This document shows, piece after piece, positions 32,189-43,853 of a stretch of DNA of 64,000 nucleotides. The notes under the pieces are model-generated. The model was not told where the DNA came from, ran no database searches, and saw nothing but the letters and a program-made list of their open reading frames with translations. Within the stretch, counting starts at the first letter, position 1, and each line of letters opens with the position of its first letter. The position numbers were made by a program, and so were the translations under genes. The stretch lies in NCBI GenBank assembly GCA_019426215.1, contig CM033397.1:26600480-26664479 (forward strand), written 5' to 3'. The stretch comes from Buddleja alternifolia. Its lineage: Eukaryota; Streptophyta; Magnoliopsida; Lamiales; Scrophulariaceae.

Positions 32189-35100
32189 TGATCACAAGAA
32201 GATACATACGCATGCACATCTTTAAATAGGGAGGGCCAGAAAAAACCTGATTGGAGAACTTTTGAGGCGGTCTTAGTAGGCCCAAAGTGGCCACCTACCT
32301 TGCCATCATGGCAATGGCTCATAATAGATGTCATTTCTTCTGCCGGGACACAACGCCTGATAATGCCATCTGCACAATTCTTAAACAAAAATGGCTCTTC
32401 CCAAAAATAATGCTTGACATCAGATAAAAATTTCTTCTTTTGATAAAAAGTGAGATTAGGGGGAAGTGCACCCATGACAACATAATTTGCAAAATCAGCA
32501 TACCAGGGGAAAGCACCATGAATCACCGTATACAATTGTTCATCCGGAAACTCTTCCCCAATTGGTTTTTCAATGATTGAATCGGAGACAGGAGCTTCTA
32601 TCCTAGACAAATGGTCAGCTACCACATTCTCAACTCCCTTTTTATCCCTAATTTCTAGATCAAATTCTTGGAGAAGAAGAATCCATCTAATAAGGCGAGG
32701 TTTGGCATCCTTCTTTGCAAGTAGATACTTAAGTGCAGAGTGATCAGTGTAAACAATGACTTTGTTCAAGACAAGGTATGAATGAAACTTATCAAATGCA
32801 AAAACTATAGCTAGCAATTCCTTTTCCGTCGTGGCATAATTTAACTGAGCATCATTTAAAATTCGACTCGCATAATAAATGGTGTAGAATACCTTATCTT
32901 TCCTTTGTCCGAGTACAGCTCCAACTGCTGAATCACTAGCATCACACATAAGCTCAAATGGGAGGTTCCAATCTGGAGGTGCCATGATGGGCGCTGAAAT
33001 TAATTTTTCCTTGAGCGTGTGAAAAGCCTGCAAACACTTATCATCAAAGTTAAACGGTGTATCTTTTACCAACAAATTAGATAATGGTTTAGCAATTTTC
33101 GAAAAGTCTAAAATGAAACGCCTGTAAAATCCTCCATGACCCAGAAAGCTCCTGACGGCTTTCATCGAAGAGGGTGGGGGAAGCTTTTCAATGACCTCAA
33201 CTTTAGCTTTATCCACTTCAATCCCCTTGTGAGAGATTTTGTGGCCAAGCACAATTCCTTCTTGAACCATAAAATGACACTTTTCCCAATTTAACACAAG
33301 ATTAGTTTCTTCACATCGTTTTAGAACACGTGTTAAATGGTTAAGACATGTATCGAAAGAAGTTCCAAAAACTGAAAAATCATCCATAAAAATTTCTAGG
33401 TAATCCTCGACCATGTCATGAAAAATAGCCATCATACATCGTTGAAAGGTGGCAGGGGCATTACATAGGCCAAATGGCATCCGCCTATAAGCAAATGTGC
33501 CATAAGGACAAGTGAAAGTGGTTTTCTTTTGATCCTCAGGTGTGATGGCAATTTGATTATAGCCAGAGTAGCCATCTAGGAAGCAATAAAACTCATGCCC
33601 GGCTAACCTCTCAAGCATTTGATCAATGAAGGGAAGGGGAAAGTGGTCTTTCCGGGTGGCCTCATTTAATTTTCGATAATCAATGCATACTCGCCACCCG
33701 GTAACTGTTCGTGTGGGAATTAATTCATTGTTAGCATTGGTAATAACAGTCATACCTCCTTTCTTCGGGACCACTTGAGTTGGACTCACCCAATTGCTAT
33801 CGGAGATAGGATAGATAATACCTGCATCGAGTAGCTTAATTACCTCCTTTTTAACAACTTCTTGCATCATTGGATTGAGTCGTCTTTGCGGTTGAATGGT
33901 GGGCTTATATTCATCCTCCATGAGGATCTTATGCATACATACCGTTGGGCAAATCCCTTTAATATCAGCTATTTTCCATCCAAAAGCCTTTTTATGGGCT
34001 TTCAACACCGTAAGCAGCTTCTCCTCCATAATGTCTGTCAAAGATGAAGAGATTATAACAGGTAAAAATTCTGAATCTTGTAAGTAAGCATATTTGAGAT
34101 GAGAAGGAAGAGGTTTAAGCTCAAGAGGTGGCGGTTCTTCAATTGAGGGCTTTGGTAATGAAGTGATTGGTCTATCCAGAACTTCGAAACGAGGTCGAAA
34201 ACTTCGTTTGTAAGGTGGATTTGCCTCGAGAAAAGCAACAGCGTCCCTCAAGTTATTGTTTTCCATTGTCTCATCCATGGGATTCACAAGACATGCCTCC
34301 ACTTGATCTTCGTATTGATTTCCCTGAAAATGTTCAGAAATTAAGGTATCAAATGCATCAATGTGGAAACAAGTAGAATCATTAGATGGTGTTCGCATAG
34401 CATGATACACATTTATTGTCACTTGCTCATCTCCCACTCTAAGAGTTAATTGACCATTGGCAATATCAATTAATGCTCGTCCGGTGGCGAGGAATGGTCG
34501 ACCAAGAATGAGTGGTAGCTCGACATCCTCCTCCATATCTAGAACTACAAAGTCCACTGGGAATATGAATTTTTCGACTTTCACTAAAACATCTTCCACT
34601 ATTCCTCGTGGGTACTTGATGGACCTATCAGCGAGTTGCAATGAAATAGTGGTAGGCTTGGGCTCGCCAAGTCCTAATTTCCTGAAAAGTGACAAAGGCA
34701 ACAAATTAATACTGGCACCAGAATCACACAAAACTTTAGAAAAAGAAATAGAACCGATAGTGCAAGGAATTGTAAAGCTTCCGGGATCCTTAAGCTTTTG
34801 AGGTATCCGGTTTTGCAATATAGCCGAGCATTCTGCAGTAAGGGCTACAGTTTCATGTTCCTCCAACTTTCTCTTGTTAGAAAGGATATCCTTGAGATAT
34901 TTAGCGTAACTCGGCATTTGCAACAAAGCATCTACAAGAGGAATGTTAATACGCAATTGTTTAAATATATCAAGAAACTTGGCAAATTGCTTATCTAACT
35001 TTCCTTTTTGTAATGCAAGTGGAAATGGAGGTCTTGGTTTGGGCACGGAGGGTTCGGTAGAGGAATGTCCCGAAACAGGGGATGAGGTCTCGGTGTTCTT

Positions 35101-35580
35101 TCCGGAGTTAGATGTTGCCTTAGTTTTATCCAAATGTTCTGGTGTATCATCCATTTTCTCTCCCAATTTTGGATCAACGAGGTTCTTTCCGCTACGAAGT
35201 GAAACTGCTTGAACTTGTTCCTTTGGATTTTTCTCGGTATCACTTGGTAACGTGCCTTGGGTTCGTCCGGAAAGCATGTTGGCAATTTGCCCAATTTGAT
35301 TTTCTAAGTTTTTTAGTGCAATTTCTTGATTTTTTAAGCTTGCTTCTTGTTTCTTGGACATCATTTCTTGATATTGAAACTTTTGTGTTGCCTCCATCAT
35401 GAACTTTTGCCACCCATCTTCCATATTATTCTTTTTCTCGCTTTGTTGTGGTTGTTGGAGCCCCCTTGCCTTTGAAATGGAGGTTGTTGGAAACCTCCTT
35501 GGTTTTGCTGAAAACCTGGTGATTGTGGTTTCGCCATATTCGAATTTTGGCTCCATGAGAAATTTGGATGATTCCTCCAT
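32083..35580 (-). pseudogene. Athila pol: protease, RT, RNase H and integrase zinc domain
   Basis: 1165 residues open. The N-terminus is really the end of gag (QKFQYQEMMSKKQEASLKNQ). Protease active site LCDSGASINLLPLSLF at about residue 285, followed by LILGRPFLAT. RT runs from about 590 to 760, with WRVCIDYRKLNEATRKDHFP, FLDGYSGYNQIAI and the catalytic FMDDFSVFG at about 731. RNase H has ELMCDASDSAVGAVLG (878), ATTEKELLAIVFAF, VIVYTDHSALKYL and VVADHLSRIE. The integrase zinc ligands are SHCHDGKVGGHFG (about 1089) and CDQCQRTGN (about 1126). It ends out of frame at the integrase deletion. Protease, RT and RNase H look intact, but expression depends on the frameshift from gag. Confidence 0.9.
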
Positions 35581-36731
35581 CCCGGATTAGAAGAGTTCGA
35601 GTAGGGATTATTCTGTTGACGACTTGCATTTCCCATGAAGTTAGCACTTTCAACCGAGTTAGATGTCCCACACACATCTCCTTGTAAGCACTCAAAGTTT
35701 GTGTGATCACCTCCACAATTTTCACAAGTGGATTTAACTTGATTTACCGTACCTTGCATGAGTCCGAAGGAATCCAATCTTTTGTTTAGGGCCTCCAATT
35801 GAACAGCTACTGTGGAGCTATTCCCAATTTCATACAATCCGGCGGGCTTCTTGGGCAACGTGATTCGTTCGGTTGGCCATTGATAGTTGTTCTCGGCCAT
35901 GAGCTCAATTAATGCCCAAGCTTCCTCAGGTGATTTGTTCATGATAGTACCTCCCGCGGCGGCATCTAAATTCGTACGGAGATTCGGTCCCAAACCCAAA
36001 TAGAAAGTTTGAACAAGTGTGGGCACGGCTAACCCATGGTGTGGGCATTTCCTCAAAAGTTCCTTAAAACGCTCCCATGCCTCATAAAGTGATTCCCCCT
36101 CATATTGACGAAAGCTGGTGATTTCATTTTTCATTGCGGCCGTCTTACCCGGTGGAAAATACTTAGACAAAAATTTATCCACCATTTGTTCCCAAGTACG
36201 GATAGAGGCGGTTGGCAAAGAGTTGAACCACTGTTTAGCCTTGTCTTTGAGAGAGAATGGAAATAACCGTAAGCGTATGGCGTCGTCGGTGACTCCATTG
36301 TTCTTGAAAGTATGGATAATCTCCGAGAATGTGGCTATATGAGCGTGAGGATCATCATGTTGTAAACCGGAGAATTGAACCTGGTTTCCTATCATTTGGA
36401 TATACCCCGGCAGGATTTGAAAAGTGTTAGCCTCTACCGGTGGTAAAACGATTGGCCCTGCGGCTCCTTGGATGTTTGGCATCATATAATCCCTCAAAGG
36501 GCGTTGCGGAGGCGCCTCTGGTTGGTTTTGATGAACACGAAGATTTGCAAGCTCCCGACGAACCGCTTCTTCTAAGATAGCGGGATCTATGTGAATAGGA
36601 GGAGGATTCAGATTTGGATCCATTGTAGCTTGATAACGTTGAGCCTCTCTTTGTAGTCTTACCCCTCGAGTAAACGTTCGTTCAATTTCAGGGTCCAACT
36701 CCGCTAGTCCCACTCGACTAGTACGGGTCAT
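35397..36731 (-). pseudogene. Athila gag
   Basis: 444 residues from ATG 36731, about 115 bases inside the PBS. The Gag core is at about residues 135-240: IRLRLFPFSLKDKAKQWFNS, WEQMVDKFLSKYFPPGKTAA, FRQYEGESLYEAWERFKEL. A Cys-rich motif CENCGGDHTNFEC (C-x2-C-x3-H-x4-C) at about 330-345 is the nucleocapsid knuckle, followed by Asn/Gln-rich sequence. In Athila elements gag normally runs into pol. Here the frame changes at a run of five C on the plus strand (35461-35465), and the gag frame ends in a short wrong tail. Loss of one base in this run, real or a sequencing error, explains it. Confidence 0.85.
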
Positions 36732-36844
36732 GCACTAACCGAGATCAAACCTTGCACAAAGAAAGACACACAAATTAAAAATAAAAGAAATGATCTAAGC
36801 TCAGAAAGAATAAGGGAATCTCAATATTAGATAAAAATAGTTGT

Positions 36845-36862
36845 CCCCGGCAACGGCGCCAA
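36845..36862 (-). other. Primer binding site of the Athila element
   Basis: The minus strand reads TTGGCGCCGTTGCCGGGG five bases after the 5' LTR. This sequence is characteristic of Athila elements and is usually ascribed to tRNA-Asp. Confidence 0.85.
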
Positions 36863-36867
36863 AAACT

Positions 36868-38139
36868 TGACACGACAAAATCCTAGCAAGAGAACTAGGT
36901 CGCGTAAGTAGTAAAGTGGATTTCTAAGTCCGGGGTTATCGTATCCGCAGGGACAACTATAATCTAAGTACCAAGACTACTATATTACTCAATTCTAAGT
37001 TAAATCGGTCGATAGAAAGGTTGATTAACTAATTAATAAATACTAGAAAATAAACTAAGGCAACGTCACACCAAATAAAGGGAGGAAACAATAGAGAGAA
37101 GCGATCAAGGCACATGGTTCAACCGATTATGCATTTAGATTGTGATTTAGGTTCTATTGGATTATTAGATTGATTTAGCTAAGGCGAAATTCCCTAACGT
37201 ACGTACTACCCAATCTCTTGGCATAGCAACCCTACCCTTGGTAACGATTTCCTATATATCTCTATATGAAAACTCGATTAACGAGGATGCATTTAAGGTC
37301 TAGGAATTCCCCACGTGAATGGAAAGCCACCTAAAGAAACCGAGTCTATCTCTAGTCGGTTTAACTATAGGGTATTCAATGTTTATATCTTCCCTAGGTT
37401 ATTATCTCTCGATCTCTAACCTAGGCATTTTATCAAACACTTGGTGATCAAGCAAATGTAGCATTGAGATCAAATATTGAATACATAGCTAAAACCAAAA
37501 TTAATCCAATAAACACCAACAAATCAACAATCAAAATAACATAAATGGCCTATCCATGGCCTCAATCAAACAAATTTAGCTCATATTCATGTCAAAAGTG
37601 CAAATATAAATCATACAAGTCATAGGAGATTTGAACAAATTCAAGAAACAAATATGTAAAAACTCCCTAATTCTTATAGAGATGTGGATTCCTTGTTGAA
37701 TTCTCCATGTTTTGACCTTCAATCTTCTCTTCTAAGCTCCCTCTCTCTCTATTTTCGTATGGTTGCTGATATCCAAGGTGAGTTAGGGTAAAAAATGGTT
37801 AAAAGAGGTATTTATAGGCCAACACTGCCGCCTCGAACGCCGCGGCGTTCGCTACGGCTTGTGAACGCCGCGGCGTTCGCTTGTTTGAACGCCGCGGCGT
37901 TGGCTACTGCTTGTGAACGCCACGGCGTTCGCTTGTTGAACGCCGCGGCGTTGCCTTGAAAAATTCTAAAAATTGTTTCATTTTTCCTTCGGTTCTTGCT
38001 CTTTCCTCCGGCTGTTAACTCAATCTGAAAAGTCAAAGCAAACCGGGTTCAAAGCATCATATGTGATCAAATTATTAAAGAAACAATCAAAATTAAGTTG
38101 ATAAAAGGGGTAAAACTTGTGTAAAAATAACATATATCA
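36868..38139 (-). repeat. Athila 5' LTR (1272 bp)
   Basis: Right LTR with the same ends as the left. It has a TATA box (37809-37817) and five palindromes at 37836-37952, the fourth decayed to AACGCCACGGCGTT. As the 5' LTR it supplies the promoter of the element. The target duplication CCAAT follows at 38140-38144. Confidence 0.92.
37836..37952. repeat. Palindrome array in the Athila 5' LTR
   Basis: Five AACGCCGCGGCGTT sites, four perfect, one with a CpG-type G-to-A change, in the same spacing as the left LTR. They are directly upstream of the TATA box in element sense. Confidence 0.9.
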
Positions 38140-39322
38140 CCAATTAAAGGCGGATCCTGTTAAAGAACTAGGGAAAAGCCTCAGTTTGAGAAAATCTTGA
38201 TCCGAAGCTTCTTGACATTGGCACGTAAATCTAGACAAATGTTCAAGATCGGAGACATGGTCATCTCTAGAAAATAGAGTGAAATCGGGAATTTTATAAT
38301 TTCGAGGAAAAGGGAAGTTCCTATCTATCCAATCAGGATAAGGTTTCCCTGGCATCAGCCGATGGTTTCTTTGAAACCCTGGTCCATACATCCTCTCAAC
38401 GATCATTTCGATCTGATGCTGAACAAGATCTGGGAAAAGTGGGAATTCTTTGACCCATTGAGGGATTTGAAAACCCATTATTTTCTATCGAGAAAGAAGT
38501 GTTCGAAACTCCTAAATAAGTTGGCATTTGACTCTGCCCCCCAGGGTATTGCCCTTGGGTAAACGCTGCAGGTATTTTGAAATTGTTAAAGCGGTTATTA
38601 GCGTGGTATCCCATGGGTATTTGCCCATAATCGACTGATGGAATCAGGACGCTAGGTCTCGAAGAGTGCTGTTGAAATTGATTCAATTAACTTTCTGAGG
38701 AAGATTCAGCTGAGTACGGACGTTTTGAACAAAATTTTGTTATCCTATTCCTGCCTGCCCCCAGGAAAAAATGGGTTTCAAAATTAGGTTCATGTGTAGG
38801 AAGAGTGTTCGAAGTTTGGCCGACTTCGAAACGACTTCTTCTATTTCTGGTTTCTCGAGGATAACCAGGCGGAGGTTGTCCTAGATGCAGGTGTCCTGTT
38901 CGAACTACTGGCTCTAATACTATTAATTGTGACACCTTTTCTATTAATACGTTATGACTTTCGATTAGTGGTTCCAACGCATTAACTACCAGGGTGTTTA
39001 CCATCCTCGAGAAAACATCACAGGTCTGGTTAAATATTTCCCCCAATTCGGTTATCACTCGAGTAACCTCTCGAGCTAAACCCTCCTGGGCGTTTACAGC
39101 AATATCTTGTACTATTGCGGTAAATGTTCCGGCAGATTCTTGAGCCAGTGCTCGATACAGATCATTGAATTCCATTCGTTGAACTTCTCGAACACTTATT
39201 AAAGTCTGCTTCATAACTTTAACAAACTGCTCATACATTTTATCTGCCTTGATCTTGTATCGAGACACATGTTGTGTTTCCAGATCATCACGTGGTTCTT
39301 CTCTAGAAGAATCGTCTGACAT
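38140..39322 (-). pseudogene. A3 gag, N-terminal half
   Basis: The start at 39322 (MSDDSSREEPRDDLETQ) parallels A1 MSEESSREEP. Residues 1-211 run to 38687 with RVITELGEIFNQTCDVFSRM. 38686-38396 is the Pro/Gly/Gln-rich linker in a new frame, and 38478-38137 enters the Gag core (DRNFPFPRNYKIPDFTLFSR, LKLRLFPSSLTGSAFNW) up to the Athila target site. The C-terminal half is at 25493-26205. The two frame changes are in addition to the Athila interruption. Confidence 0.83.
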
Positions 39323-39358
39323 CTTTTAATGGTTTTACGGAAGTCAATTTCGACTGAT

Positions 39359-39376
39359 CTCCCACTGTGGTCGCCA
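39359..39376 (-). other. Primer binding site of A3
   Basis: The minus strand reads TGGCGACCACAGTGGGAG six bases inside the LTR end. Same PBS as A1, which ties the two to one lineage. Confidence 0.75.
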
Positions 39377-39382
39377 GAAATT

Positions 39383-40235
39383 TGTTTCGATTTTTTTTCA
39401 AACAAACTATACTAGGGAAGGATTTCGAGTGGTCGATCCAAGCCCCGTGATAATTCACAACCTAGAATTATCTAATAACCCCGACTTATATGTGCTAAAG
39501 GTGGTTTATGACTTGCATTGATTTCGTTATTCGATTCATGCAATAATCAAAGAAGATATATTAATATCTAAGCGACTAATCAGCACTTAATTGCCTAAAC
39601 GTAAATATATCTCAACAACCAAAGGAGATACACTGAAATTGAAGCAATTAATCAACACTTAAAAGCTTAAACATAAATATACCTCCACGAATTCTCGGAT
39701 GAATTCTTCTTGATACAAAGTAACAGTGCTCGAGTACAATGATGCTAACAACTAATCTACACTACTAACTAAGTACACTAAGCCTAATTTAGCCCAACTA
39801 TGTCTAAAGCTATCTAAAGCTATTGAAAGAAAGAAAGTAAATTTTGCAGAGTTGTTCTGATTGTGTGTCCGTTTTTCTCTCTCCTTTTTCGCATATATAC
39901 TCCCGGCCTTCTGTCTCGGTTTTCTTGTAACCTCCACATTCGCCACCTCTCGGAAACCGCTCGCAACTTCCTTTTTGAATTCATTTTGTTTGGCATCTGT
40001 TTTCTCGATTGTATCATATCGCTTCCTTATACTTCATTTGCTTTTACCTTCCTTGGTGATCATTGGACTTTCAAAGATTCGCCCTTTATCCCTTTCGAAT
40101 TAATGTGTTCGAATTCTGGGCCCTACAGTTGACAGGCCCAATTTTTTGGCTCATCTGCCCTCATCAGAATTGCACCTCTCTTTTGGGCTTTATATGAATT
40201 ACCGGCCCAAATCCAATTTTTCTTATATGTAAACA
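39383..40235 (-). repeat. 5' LTR of A3 (853 bp)
   Basis: Ends TGTTTCGA...ATGTAAACA on the plus strand, like A1. A TATA-like GAGTATATATGCG is at 39894-39899. No partner LTR is found on the left of A2 or A3, so the age of the element cannot be judged from its LTR pair. Confidence 0.8.
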
Positions 40236-40340
40236 CACTTAATGTCCAAATCTAATTAATAAGTTTTCTTTTATTTTAGTAAATAAAAAATTAATCATAG
40301 TTATATATAAGAGATTGTGTACTGCATTTAAGTAGTATAT

Positions 40341-40913
40341 TTATTTGGAACAATAAAAGATACCTCCTATACCTCTCAACAAAAGATCGTAGCTCTCAAT
40401 TTGTCTTGGGAACCTAACAAATCGTTTATGAATGGGTGCACTTAATGTTGGTAGCGGCAACAGTTCCTGAACTATGGTTTGTGACATAATTTGTGACTTT
40501 CGATTTTCTACGAGCTCTACAACCACACCTGTCCTATTAAATATTAACTTCTTCTCCAAGAAGGTGGTGTTTTGAAAAACAATGACCTTTTGTTCCTCTA
40601 AACTGTAGAAGTAGTATACACAAGACTCCATAGAATACCAAAAAACTTGCGAAAGATGGTTTAAATTTGAGTTTTCTTCCTATAACTACTTAACATAAGT
40701 AGAACTATCCCGCATCCTAAGATACTTATAGGTGGGTGGTTTATCATACCACATTAGCAATGGTATCTAGGCACACTTTTGGTAGACAATGTATTCCATA
40801 GATGTGCATCGACTCCAAGTGTGTTACCCCAAAAGGATGAGGTAAGTGTATGAAATTCAAGATGTGTCAAAACATATCCATCAATAATTGGTTCCTTCTC
40901 TCAGACACACCAT
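40341..40913 (-). pseudogene. Old copia remnant, left part (end of integrase to RT linker)
   Basis: 40631-40341 encodes FLEKKLIFNRTGVVVEL and APIHKRFVRFPRQIESYDLL, the FLE(K/E) and RxSxRxxxxPxRYxxL pattern found between integrase and RT in copia polyproteins. Reading on to 40913 gives NGVSERRNQLLMDM and HLPHPFGVTHLESM-like fragments of the integrase end. It is interrupted at 40913 by the Ale-like element and continues at 45074. Many stops and frame changes, and no RT or RNase H left of it. Confidence 0.7.
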
Positions 40914-41118
40914 TGTTAAGTTCCTTCGAGGAAAAATATTTTCTTGAATTGCTGCTCACGGACAAAAACTGGAGGTACATATATATATACAACCTAACCT
41001 CTAAAACTTAACCAAAGACACAAGCCTATACAAGGCAGGAACCTATACAAGGTAGGAAACTAATATAAGGAAACTTTCACTTCACATATACATATATATA
41101 TCACTACGTTTCTCTACA
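40914..41118 (-). repeat. 3' LTR of the Ale-like element (205 bp)
   Basis: Differs from the right LTR mainly in a shorter (AT) run near 41090 and about ten substitutions. Ends TG and CA. Confidence 0.88.
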
Positions 41119-41130
41119 CGCCCCCTCAAG
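41119..41130 (-). other. Polypurine tract of the Ale-like element
   Basis: The minus strand reads TTGAGGGGGCG immediately before the 3' LTR. Confidence 0.75.
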
Positions 41131-41857
41131 TTGAAGCGTGAGGATTGCAAATGCCCAACTTGCAAAGTAAATACTCGAACTGCTGCTTCCCCAAAGCTTT
41201 GGTAAAAATATCAGCCAATTTCTCAGAACCACAAACATAAGCAGTAGCGATGTTCCTACATTGAATCTCATCACGCACAAAATGACAGTCTACTTTGATA
41301 TGTTTAGTGCGCTCATGAAACACGGGATTGGCGGCAATATGTAAAGCCACTTGATTATCGCAATAGAGTCGCATAGGTCCAGAATGTGTCACCCCAAGAG
41401 ACAACAAGAGACCTTTCAACCATTTCAGTTCACAAACAGTTGTAGCCATCGAACTGTACTCGGCTTTGGCAGAAGAACGCGACACTGTGCATTGCTTCTT
41501 ACTCTTCCATGATATTAGTGAATTCCCCAACAAGACAAAATATCCAGTCAGTGACCGTCGTGTCAAAGGACAACTCGCCCAATCTGAATCACAGTATGTA
41601 TACAAACGCAAATCACAATCGGCTCAAAGAAAAATCCCTTGTCCAGGACTACCTTTCAAGAAATGTACCACGCGCAAGCCAGCTTCCCAATGTTCGGCTC
41701 TTAGTTGCTGCATGAATTGAACCAGAGCATGTACTCCGTAGGATAGCTCAGGTCGTGTGAGTGTCAAATAAATGAGCTGACCTACTAATCGTCGATATTT
41801 CTCTGGATCCTTCAAGAATGCCTCTTCTGCCATTCCCAAAACGATGATTTCTCTCAA
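41126..41857 (-). pseudogene. Ale-like element: end of RT and RNase H
   Basis: 41857-41624 holds DPEKYRRLVGQLIYLTLTRP and HWEAGLRVVHFLKGSPGQGI, the copia RT-RNase H junction. 41611-41126 is RNase H with YTYCDSDWASCPLTRRS (Asp), SSAKAEYSSMA (Glu), LYCDNQVALHIA (Asp) and EKLADIFTKAL (Asp), all four acids present. A frame change separates the two pieces near 41620. RNase H degrades the RNA template strand during DNA synthesis. The C-terminus NPHAST with a stop at 41126 overlaps the polypurine tract. Confidence 0.88.
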
Positions 41858-42134
41858 CTTGATGATTTCCTAGGATCACCAATCTCGCCTTATACCGCTC
41901 AACGGTACCATCCGAATTGTATTTGATTTCGTTCACCCATTTGCTTCTTATAGCTTTTTTTCCTGGTGGCAATCGTACCACCATCCATGTTTGATTCTGT
42001 TCAAGTGCCTCAATTTTTTTATTCACAGCATCTCTCCATCTAACATCCTTCATGACCTCACCATAACAATTCGACTCTCTCCCCCCTGTCACAGATGCCA
42101 AAAAAAAATCGGTGTTGCACAGAAAAATTATCAC
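41858..42134 (-). pseudogene. Ale-like element: RT N-terminal stump
   Basis: WRDAVNKKIEALEQNQTW, IRSKWVNEIKYNSDGTVERY and KARLVILGNHQ are the start of copia RT. After this the sequence jumps to the region preceding DPEKYRRLVG. About 190 residues, including the catalytic YVDD, are absent, with a frame change at about 41860. No reverse transcription could come from this copy. Confidence 0.85.
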
Positions 42135-42471
42135 AATTCACATAATGTGCTATAGGATAGGAAGTACCTGAGGATGAAAATGGTTGAGATGAACGCGTAG
42201 AGGGGCTTATGTACTGAGTAGTGTGAGTCACAAAATTTGTCAATCAGGTAGAAGGACGTTTCACTCTATGACCTCATCCAAGCGCCTCATCATGAGGACT
42301 AGATTCTCCTGTGCCCACTGGGCTCCCCTTTACATCACTAACCCTATCATTCAGCCCCATATTTCCGAGTGCCTCATCACTCGACTCGTCATCCCCATTT
42401 AAGTCGTCCTCGGCACCACTAACTATACCAAGGTCACCAATTTTCCCTTCTTTGATATATGGAAATTCATT

Positions 42472-43714
42472 TTAAGAGAATACCACATCTCTCAACACAA
42501 AGTACTCTCTTGTTTCAAGATCATAACTTTCCACCTTTCTTACCAAAAGGACACCCCACAAACAGGCAACATCTACTTCGACTAGCAAATTTATCCTTAT
42601 CACGATTCTACCACTTTGCATAACAAAGACAACCAAAAACCCAAATATGTTTATAACGAGGAGCTTCTCCAAACATTATTTCATAGGGTGACTTACCCCC
42701 CAAAAGCTTGGTAGGGGTCTGATTTATCAAGTAACCCGTAGTTAACACACATTCTCCCCAAAATTCGATGGGAAGATTTGCCTGAAATCTAAGAGCTCTA
42801 GCCACATTCAAAATATGATGATGTTTTCTCTCTACCCGACCATTCTGCTGGGATGTTCCTGCACAAGACGTCTGATGCGGTATCCCATTTTCTTCAAAAT
42901 AATTTTTCAAGCACATAAATTCGGCTCCATTATCACTCCTAACAATTTTCACATCCTTATTGTATTGGCGTTTAATCATGATAAAATAATTTCTAAGAGT
43001 ATGCTTAACTTCAGCTTTATCAATCAATAGGTATATCCACACTGCTCTTGAAAAATGATCAACAATTGTTAAAAAATATGAAGCACCACAAGAAGAATTC
43101 ACACGATATGGTCCCCACAAATCACAATGAATTAACTCAAAAATTTCATGAGATTTATTTTCACTTGGATAAAATACCTCTCTCGTTTGTTTGGCTCGAA
43201 AACAAATATCACAAGTTTTATTCTCAACAATATCTAAACTATTAAACTCAACATCAGAAATTAATCCTGCTATTCCTGCAGACAGATGTCCCAACCTCCT
43301 ACACCACAATAAAGAAGAATCGCAACTAGCCTTGCAAGCTTTAACTGGCGCTTCCGATGTGAGATAATGAAGCCCCTCGCGTAATTCACCCGCTCCAATC
43401 ACCATCCTCGAAGTGCGGTCCTGTATAACACAAAATTTATTAGTGAATTGGATACTACAATTTGATTCGACAAGTAATTGAGATACCGAAATTAAGTTAC
43501 AATTTAACTTTGGAACATAGAGAACATTATTCAATTTCATATGTTCTCCTAAGTAAACCGACCTCTCGTTCAGGGCCATTACACGATCACCATCCGGTAG
43601 TCCCATCCAACAAGGTGTCATCTCTTTTAGCTCACTTAAACTTGCTAAATCTCCAGTCATATGATGCGAGACGCCTGTATCAATTATCCGATTTAAGTTC
43701 ATCTTACCAGTCAA
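42472..43714 (-). pseudogene. Ale-like element: protease and integrase
   Basis: 43714-42608 is open for 368 residues. It begins with the protease active site IIDTGVSHHMTG (copia elements usually have DSGAS) and CNLISVSQLL. The pre-integrase zinc region follows: LWCRRLGHLS and CDICFRAKQTRE. Integrase has HCDLWGPY, IVRSDNGAEFMC and QQNGRVERKHHHIL, so all three catalytic acids are present, then GKSPYEIMFG and FGCLCY. The tail continues in another frame at 42672-42472 (SYDLETREYFVLRDVVFS). 42250-42470 is the degenerate linker toward RT. Confidence 0.88.
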
Positions 43715-43853
43715 TTTTTCATTGGTACCCTATTTGCAAGAATTCAATAAGTTCAGAAAAGTGGCCCATTGCTCCCCACTCAATAACCCCAGAGCTGCTC
43801 TATCCCCTTCTGTCACCGTCGTTGATTGGGAAAACGACTCAGCCTGAGCGGTG

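Larger units (their letters stand above)
26206..38139 (-). mobile_element. Complete Athila-like Ty3/gypsy retrotransposon (11.9 kb)
   Basis: LTRs at 26206-27476 and 36868-38139 are almost identical and end in TG...CA. CCAAT is duplicated at 26201-26205 and 38140-38144. The PBS reads TTGGCGCCGTTGCCGGGG and the polypurine tract GTTTGGGGGTAG. The minus-strand order is gag, pol (PR, RT, RNase H, IN), a long noncoding stretch starting near the AAGCGCTTCTTGGGAGG motif common after Athila pol, an additional ORF, then the 3' LTR. LTR identity points to recent insertion. Gag and pol are separated by a frameshift, and the integrase has lost an internal segment, so this copy could not move on its own as it stands. 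Confidence 0.93.
38140..40235 (-). mobile_element. Tat-like element A3, right part (gag N-terminus, PBS, 5' LTR)
   Basis: Continuation of A3 on the far side of the Athila insertion, shown by the CCAAT duplication and by the gag frame that continues across it. The order on the minus strand is 5' LTR (39383-40235), PBS and gag start (39322). This part exists only once in the window. Confidence 0.88.
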
